NCBI GenBank assembly: GCA_014138725.1
Contig: JACJID010000009.1
Location: forward strand, 186,001 to 250,000
Direction of reading: 5' to 3'
DNA: 64,000 nt
From: Kutzneria viridogrisea
Lineage (GTDB): Bacteria > Actinomycetota > Actinomycetes > Mycobacteriales > Pseudonocardiaceae
The first letter of the stretch is position 1; the number at the start of each line of letters is the position of its first letter. This document shows positions 58,259 through 64,000 of the stretch, piece by piece. Position numbers and translations under genes: made by a program. The notes below the pieces were generated by a model. The model was not told the origin of the DNA, made no database searches, and was given only the letters and a program-made list of their open reading frames with translations.

Positions 58259-60138
58259 ATGAGCATCGACGTGGGTAGGGGGACACGACCGGTCGAGGTC
58301 CGCAAGGTGGATCGGGTCGTGATCCGATTTGCCGGGGACTCCGGCGACGGTATGCAGCTGACCGGCGACAGGTTCACCTCCGAGGCCGCGGCCTTCGGCA
58401 ACGACCTGGCCACGCTGCCCAACTTCCCGGCCGAGATCCGCGCGCCACAGGGCACCCTGCCCGGCGTGTCCAGCTTCCAGCTGCACTTCGCCGACTACGA
58501 CATCCTGACCCCCGGCGACCGCCCCGACGTGCTCGTCGCGATGAACCCGGCCGCGCTCAAGGCCAACATCGCCGACCTGCCCCCCGGCGGCACCCTGATC
58601 GTCAACACCGACGAGTTCACCAAGCGCAACCTCACCAAGGTCGGCTACCAGGCCAACCCGCTGGAGGACGAGTCGCTGTCGGCCTACCACGTGCACCAGG
58701 TGGCGATGGCCACGATCACCCGTGCCGCGCTGGAGCCCACCGGGTTGTCGAAGAAGGACGCCGAGCGCGCGAAGAACATGTTCGCGCTGGGCCTGCTGTC
58801 CTGGATGTACAACCGGGAGACCGAGGGCACCGAGCGGTTCCTGCGGGAGAAGTTCGCCAAGCTGCCCGAGATCGCCGAGGCCAACATCCTGGCCTTCCGC
58901 ACCGGCTGGAACTACGGCGAGACCACCGAGTCCTTCGCGGTGACCTACGAGGTGGCGCCCGCCAAGCTGTCCCCGGGCACCTACCGGCAGATCACCGGCA
59001 ACACCGCGCTGGCCTACGGCGTGGTCGCCGCCGGGCAGTGCGCGAAGCTGCCGGTGTTCCTGGGCACCTACCCGATCACCCCGGCCTCCGACATCCTGCA
59101 CGAGCTGGCCAAGCACAAGAACTTCGGCGTGACCACCTTCCAGGCCGAGGACGAGATCGCCGGTATCGGCGCCGCGCTGGGGGCCTCCTTCGGGGGCGCG
59201 CTGGGCGTGACCTCGACCTCGGGTCCCGGTATCGCGCTGAAGTCGGAGACCATCGGCCTCGCGGTGATGACCGAGATGCCGCTGCTGGTGCTGGACGTGC
59301 AGCGCGGTGGCCCCTCGACCGGGCTGCCGACCAAGACCGAGCAGGCCGACCTGTTGCAGGCCATGTTCGGCCGCAACGGCGAGGCCCCGGTGCCGATCGT
59401 GGCCCCGCGCTCGCCCGCGGACTGCTTCGACGCCGCGCTGGAGGCCACCCGGATAGCGCTCACCTACCGCACGCCGGTGCTGCTGCTGTCCGACGGCTAC
59501 ATCGCCAACGGCTCCGAGCCCTGGCTGATCCCGGACCTGGACACCCTGCCCGACCTGAGCGTGGAGTTCGCCACCGAGCCCAACGCCACCGACGGGTCCG
59601 GGGAGTTCTGGCCCTACCTGCGCGACCCCGAGACCCTGGCCCGGCCCTGGGCGGTGCCGGGCACGCCGGGGCTGGAGCACCGGATCGGCGGCCTGGAGAA
59701 GGCCGACCGGACCGGCAACATCTCCTACGACCCCGACAACCACGACCGCATGGTCCGGGTCCGCCAGGCCAAGATCGACGGCATCACCGTGGACGACGTC
59801 GAGGTCGACGACCCCTCGGGCCGGGCACGGGTGCTGGTGCTGGGCTGGGGGTCGAGCTTCGGCCCGATCGGCGCGGCCTGCCGCCGGGTCCGGCGGCTGG
59901 GCATGGACATCGCCCACGCCCACCTGCGCCACCTCAACCCGTTCCCCAAGAACCTGGGTGAGGTCCTCGCCCGCTACGACCGGGTCGTCGTGCCGGAGAT
60001 GAACATGGGCCAGCTGGCCATGCTCATCCGCGCGAAGTACCTGGTGGACGCCGTGTCCTACACCAAGGTCGCGGGGCTGCCGTTCAAGGCCGAGGAACTG
60101 CAGGACGTGCTGGTTGACTTCGTGAAGGGGCTGGACGC

Positions 60139-60142
<4 letters not shown>
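58259..60142 (+). CDS. korA: 2-oxoacid:ferredoxin oxidoreductase, alpha subunit (gamma-alpha fusion)
   Basis: 627 residues from ATG at 58259. Residues about 15-195 are the gamma (POR_N-like) domain with RFAGDSGDGMQLTGDRF. Residues about 230-627 are the alpha domain: NTALAYGVVAAGQ, TYPITPASDILHELAKH and EDEIAGIGAALGASFGG. With KorB it oxidatively decarboxylates 2-oxoglutarate to succinyl-CoA using ferredoxin, replacing or complementing the classical dehydrogenase. The Shine-Dalgarno is weak. It overlaps korB by four bases. Confidence 0.96.
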
Positions 60143-61200
<1,058 letters not shown>

Positions 61201-61210
61201 GCCAGAACGA

Positions 61211-61250
61211 GCGGAAGGGCGGCTCCCCGGCTGGGGAGCCGCCCTTCCGC
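61211..61250. terminator. Bidirectional terminator korB / ArfC-like gene
   Basis: Perfect 18-bp inverted repeat (GCGGAAGGGCGGCTCCCC and complement) around the four-base loop GGCT. It begins 10 bases after korB and ends 5 bases before the stop of the convergent gene. Confidence 0.93.
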
Positions 61251-61255
61251 GTTGC

Positions 61256-63562
61256 TCAGGAGCGGCCGTGCGCGGTGAACCCGGCGCGGGTGGCGTCCCC
61301 CACGCTGCGGAACCACACCTCGGCACGGGTGGAGCTGTAGCCCTCCGTGTCGGAGGTGTAGAAGCGGCGCGCGGCCACCGAGGCCTTCACCACGTACTCC
61401 GGGGACGGGGCCGAGCCGTCCGGCTTGGGCAGCGCGGAGCCCGGGCCGAACGGGGTGCGCGGACCGCCGCCGGAGGGGCGGCGGATCGGCGCCTTGTCCC
61501 CGGTGCGCGGCAACGGGCTGAACTGGGCCCTCGGCCGGAACGGTGCGGGCTGCGGGGTGAACGGCTGGGGGGTGAACGGCTGCGGGGCGTCCTGCGGCAG
61601 CGGTGAGCGGCTGCCGGTGTCCATACGCGGCCACGCCTCGCTGCCCACGGTCCGCTTCGGCAGCCCGGCGGGGCCGGTGGGCATCGGGGGCTTCGGTGCG
61701 GTGCCGTCGAGCAGGCCGGGTGCCAGGGTCGGCACGAACGGCTCGGAGCTGGCCTGCTGGCGGGGCTGGATGGGTTCCTGCAGGGGCGGGAGCCCGTGCG
61801 GACCGTCGTCGTAGGAGCCGTCGTAGTCGGGGTCGATCACCGGCTCGAACAGCGAGCGGGGCCGCTCCGCCGCAGCGGCCGCGGGCCGGGTCGGGGGCTG
61901 CGGCGGGGCCGCGTCGGCGATGGCCACCGGCTCCGGCTGCGGCTGCACGGCCTCGGCGGCCGGTCCCGGCGGGATCGGGCGGCCGAAGTGCTCGGGCCGC
62001 ACCGGCACCGGGATCGGGGCGGAGTGCGTCACCGCCTCGGAGCGGTGCTCCGGCTGCTGCGGCTCCGGCTCGACGAACCCGGAGGACTGGGACTCCGGCT
62101 CGGCGTGGCGGGCGGCCGGTGCCAGCTCCTCGGCGGCCGACTCGGCGTGGCGGGCGGCGGCTTCCGGCTCGGCGTGGTCCTCGTCGTCCTGGGCCACGGC
62201 GTGGCGGTTCGTGGATTCCGGCTCAGGCTCGGCGTGCGCGGACTCGGCGTAGTCGCGGTCAGCGTCCTCGGGCTCGGCAATCCGCTCCATGTAACCGGTG
62301 ACCGGCTCGGACTCGGCGTAGCCCTCGGTCGCCGACTCCCGGTCGGCGCGGTCCTGCTCCTCAGCCGCAGACCGGGCATAGCCGCGGTCGGCGTCCTCGG
62401 GCTCGGCGATCCGGTCCATGTAGCCGGTGACCGGCTCGGACTCGTCCTGCCGGTGCCCGCTGTAGTCCTGTTCCTCAGCTGCGGACCGGGCATAGCCGCG
62501 GTCGACATCCTCCGGCTCGGAAATCCGCTCCATGTAGCCGGTGACCGGCTCGGACTCGGCGTAGCCCTCGGTCGCCGACTCCCGGTCGGCGTCGTGGGGC
62601 TCCTCGTGGTCCTCCGCCGATTCGCGACCGGCTTGCCGCCGCTCCTCGTCCTGCGCGGACTCGGTGAAGCTGTGCTCCCCGTCGAGCGCGTCATCCGGCT
62701 CGACCTCGGCGTGCTCGGGGTCGGCGACCTGCTCCAGGTAGCCCGCCACCGGCTCGGGCTCCTCGGCGGCGCCCGGCTGCTCCTCGGCGCCGTCCGAGTC
62801 CGGCTCGTCCACGATCACGGGCAGTTCGCCGGTCCAGCTCGGCTCGTCCTCGGCGGCGGCAGCGGCCCGTGCGGCCACCGCCTCCTCGGCCCTGCGCACC
62901 AGGTCGGCGGACACCGGGCCGGTCGTCTCGGCGGCGGCGGCCCGATCCTCCTCGGACAGGTCGTCCACCACGTCGTCGACCAGGTAGCGGTCCTCGTCCC
63001 ACTCGTCGGCGGGCGCGTAGGCCAACTGGCCCTCGTGGTCGGCCAGCTCCATGTCAGCCGGGTCGATGTCCTCGCGGGCCACCGGGGGCAGGATGCTGGT
63101 CGTCTCGGCCGCGGCGGCAACGGGTTCGCCCGCGAGGCGGCTTGCCAGGCCCATCTCGGCCGGGCTCGGGTTGGGGATCCCGGGCGGCTCGGGCTGCTCC
63201 TGCTGCTGGGGCAGCAGCCGGGTGACCGGTTCCTCCTGCTCCTCCGGCTCCTCGCGCTCCCACGAGGGCACGGCCGCCACCGGGCGCTGCTCCGGCTCCG
63301 GCTCGGTGCGCTCCTGGCGTTCCCAGGAGGGCACCCGCTCGGGCTCCCGCACCGGCTCCTCGACCACGAGGCTGGTGCGCTCAGCAGGGACTTCCGGCGC
63401 GGACGCCAGCGCCACGGGCTCGCGCTGGGCCTCGGCGAGCTGCCGCTCCAGCTCGCGCACACGGTTGCGCTGCGGGCGTGTGAACAGCACGGAGTCCAGT
63501 ACGGCGCCGATCACGAAGGCGAGCAGGCACAACAGCCACACCTGCCCGAACAACCACATCAC
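61256..63562 (-). CDS. ArfC-like membrane protein with C-terminal sunset domain
   Basis: 768 residues from GTG at 63562 (AGGAGG eight bases upstream; ATG three bases later). One transmembrane helix (residues 3-25) and a short basic helix precede about 680 residues of very acidic, E/A/P-rich disorder. Residues about 275-460 repeat EPVTGYM[ED]RI[AS]EPED[AV]DR.YA three times, with a diverged fourth (VAGYLEQVADPEHA). The last 47 residues (SPEYVVKASVAARRFYTSDT, then AEVWFRSVGDATRAGF) match the sunset domain seen in actinobacterial ArfC variants and L17 tails. Function is not established. Confidence 0.9.
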   Translation of the reverse strand: MMWLFGQVWLLCLLAFVIGAVLDSVLFTRPQRNRVRELERQLAEAQREPVALASAPEVPAERTSLVVEEPVREPERVPSWERQERTEPEPEQRPVAAVPSWEREEPEEQEEPVTRLLPQQQEQPEPPGIPNPSPAEMGLASRLAGEPVAAAAETTSILPPVAREDIDPADMELADHEGQLAYAPADEWDEDRYLVDDVVDDLSEEDRAAAAETTGPVSADLVRRAEEAVAARAAAAAEDEPSWTGELPVIVDEPDSDGAEEQPGAAEEPEPVAGYLEQVADPEHAEVEPDDALDGEHSFTESAQDEERRQAGRESAEDHEEPHDADRESATEGYAESEPVTGYMERISEPEDVDRGYARSAAEEQDYSGHRQDESEPVTGYMDRIAEPEDADRGYARSAAEEQDRADRESATEGYAESEPVTGYMERIAEPEDADRDYAESAHAEPEPESTNRHAVAQDDEDHAEPEAAARHAESAAEELAPAARHAEPESQSSGFVEPEPQQPEHRSEAVTHSAPIPVPVRPEHFGRPIPPGPAAEAVQPQPEPVAIADAAPPQPPTRPAAAAAERPRSLFEPVIDPDYDGSYDDGPHGLPPLQEPIQPRQQASSEPFVPTLAPGLLDGTAPKPPMPTGPAGLPKRTVGSEAWPRMDTGSRSPLPQDAPQPFTPQPFTPQPAPFRPRAQFSPLPRTGDKAPIRRPSGGGPRTPFGPGSALPKPDGSAPSPEYVVKASVAARRFYTSDTEGYSSTRAEVWFRSVGDATRAGFTAHGRS

Positions 63563-63652
63563 CGCACTAGCCTCCTGTTGAACTGCTTCGCGGCAGCGTA
63601 ACCGCCGCGATGCTGCCTGCTCAGGCCAGCTAGACCCTAACGGGTGACACGT

Positions 63653-64000
63653 TCAGTACGTGCGAGCCACCACGTAGTCGGTGAGGCCTTCCAGCGCCTC
63701 ACGGGCCGGGCAGGCGGGCAACGCGTCCAGCGCGTCCTTGGCACGGTCGGCGTAGCTGCGCAGGGTGAGCCGGGCCTGCTCCATGCCCGAGGACTCGCGC
63801 AGCAGCTTCAGCGCCTCCTCGACCAGGGCGTCCTCGGTGATCGGCCCGGCGAGCAGCTCGCGCAGCCGGTCGCCCTGCGGGTCCTCGTCGGCCAGCGCGT
63901 ACAGCATCGGCAGGGTGCGCACGCCCTCGCGCAGGTCGGTGCCGGGCGTCTTGCCCGACTCGGCGGCGGGCGAGGCGATGTCGATGATGTCGTCGGAGAT
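63653..64000 (-). CDS. grcC: Polyprenyl diphosphate synthase, 5' part beyond window
   Basis: The visible 115 C-terminal codons begin ISDDIIDIASPAAESGKTPGTDLREG, the second aspartate-rich motif of trans-isoprenyl diphosphate synthases. They end REALEGLTDYVVARTY. Such enzymes supply the menaquinone side chain; its presence two genes from korAB and near htpX matches the actinobacterial grcC1/menaquinone neighbourhood. The start and the first motif are outside the window. Confidence 0.93.
   Translation of the reverse strand: MSDDIIDIASPAAESGKTPGTDLREGVRTLPMLYALADEDPQGDRLRELLAGPITEDALVEEALKLLRESSGMEQARLTLRSYADRAKDALDALPACPAREALEGLTDYVVARTY

Overview
The window is high-GC, SD-rich actinobacterial chromosome. 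Gene order matches the ribosomal-protein/RNA-polymerase backbone of Actinobacteria. Several traits point to a mycolate-free member of the Pseudonocardiaceae: hadA-hadB without hadC, an mkl-yrbE-mce operon between rplL and rpoB, DUF574-type methyltransferase, sunset-domain ArfC, and korAB beside grcC. This placement is inference; the genus cannot be read from the sequence. No rRNA gene, insertion sequence, phage gene or CRISPR array was found.

Region 1 (1-10005, minus strand): the S10 operon (rpsJ-rplC-rplD-rplW-rplB-rpsS-rplV-rpsC-rplP-rpmC, running off the left edge) and the str operon (rpsL-rpsG-fusA-tuf). Both leaders carry the same 17-nt hairpin. Region 2 (10290-12921, plus): a three-gene type VII secretion-type cassette (YbaB-like, EspC/WXG-like, large WXG protein) facing rpoC across a perfect terminator. 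Region 3 (12983-20457, minus): rpoC and rpoB. Region 4 (20756-23546): poorly characterised genes, including an HTH gene with a RecA-NDp/PafBC-type DNA-damage promoter that overlaps a convergent gene. Region 5 (23604-34898, minus): a complete lipid-import operon mkl-yrbEA-yrbEB-mceABCDEF plus two Mce-associated proteins, with every junction from mkl to mceF overlapping by 4 or 1 nt. Region 6 (35201-42405, mostly minus): rplJ-rplL with an L10-type leader and attenuator, rplK-rplA, tRNA-Trp-secE-nusG, an aminotransferase, hadA-hadB and rpmG.

Region 7 (42406-49250): tRNA-Met, tRNA-Thr and tRNA-Tyr, each followed by the same pair of hairpins; a membrane GGDEF-EAL protein; a phzF/GNAT divergent pair; a Myb-like gene with a second RecA-NDp promoter; a perfect SOS box; and a 1.2-kb non-coding repeat island ending in three identical 76-bp tandem repeats. 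Region 8 (49376-64000): yajQ, rfbA, htpX, an orphan nuoB-nuoC-nuoI set, an ATP-grasp protein, a small secreted protein, ddaH with a divergent Lrp regulator, an enoyl-CoA hydratase, korAB (2-oxoacid:ferredoxin oxidoreductase), a sunset-domain ArfC-like membrane protein and the start-truncated end of a polyprenyl diphosphate synthase.

The least explained signals are non-coding or very small. A bridging mini-ORF repeat couples two unrelated gene pairs (hadA/hadB and lrp/enoyl-CoA hydratase). The tRNA-downstream hairpin pairs share a constant apex. Two adjacent genes or sites at 47475-47996 combine both known actinobacterial DNA-damage promoter classes directly in front of the repeat island.
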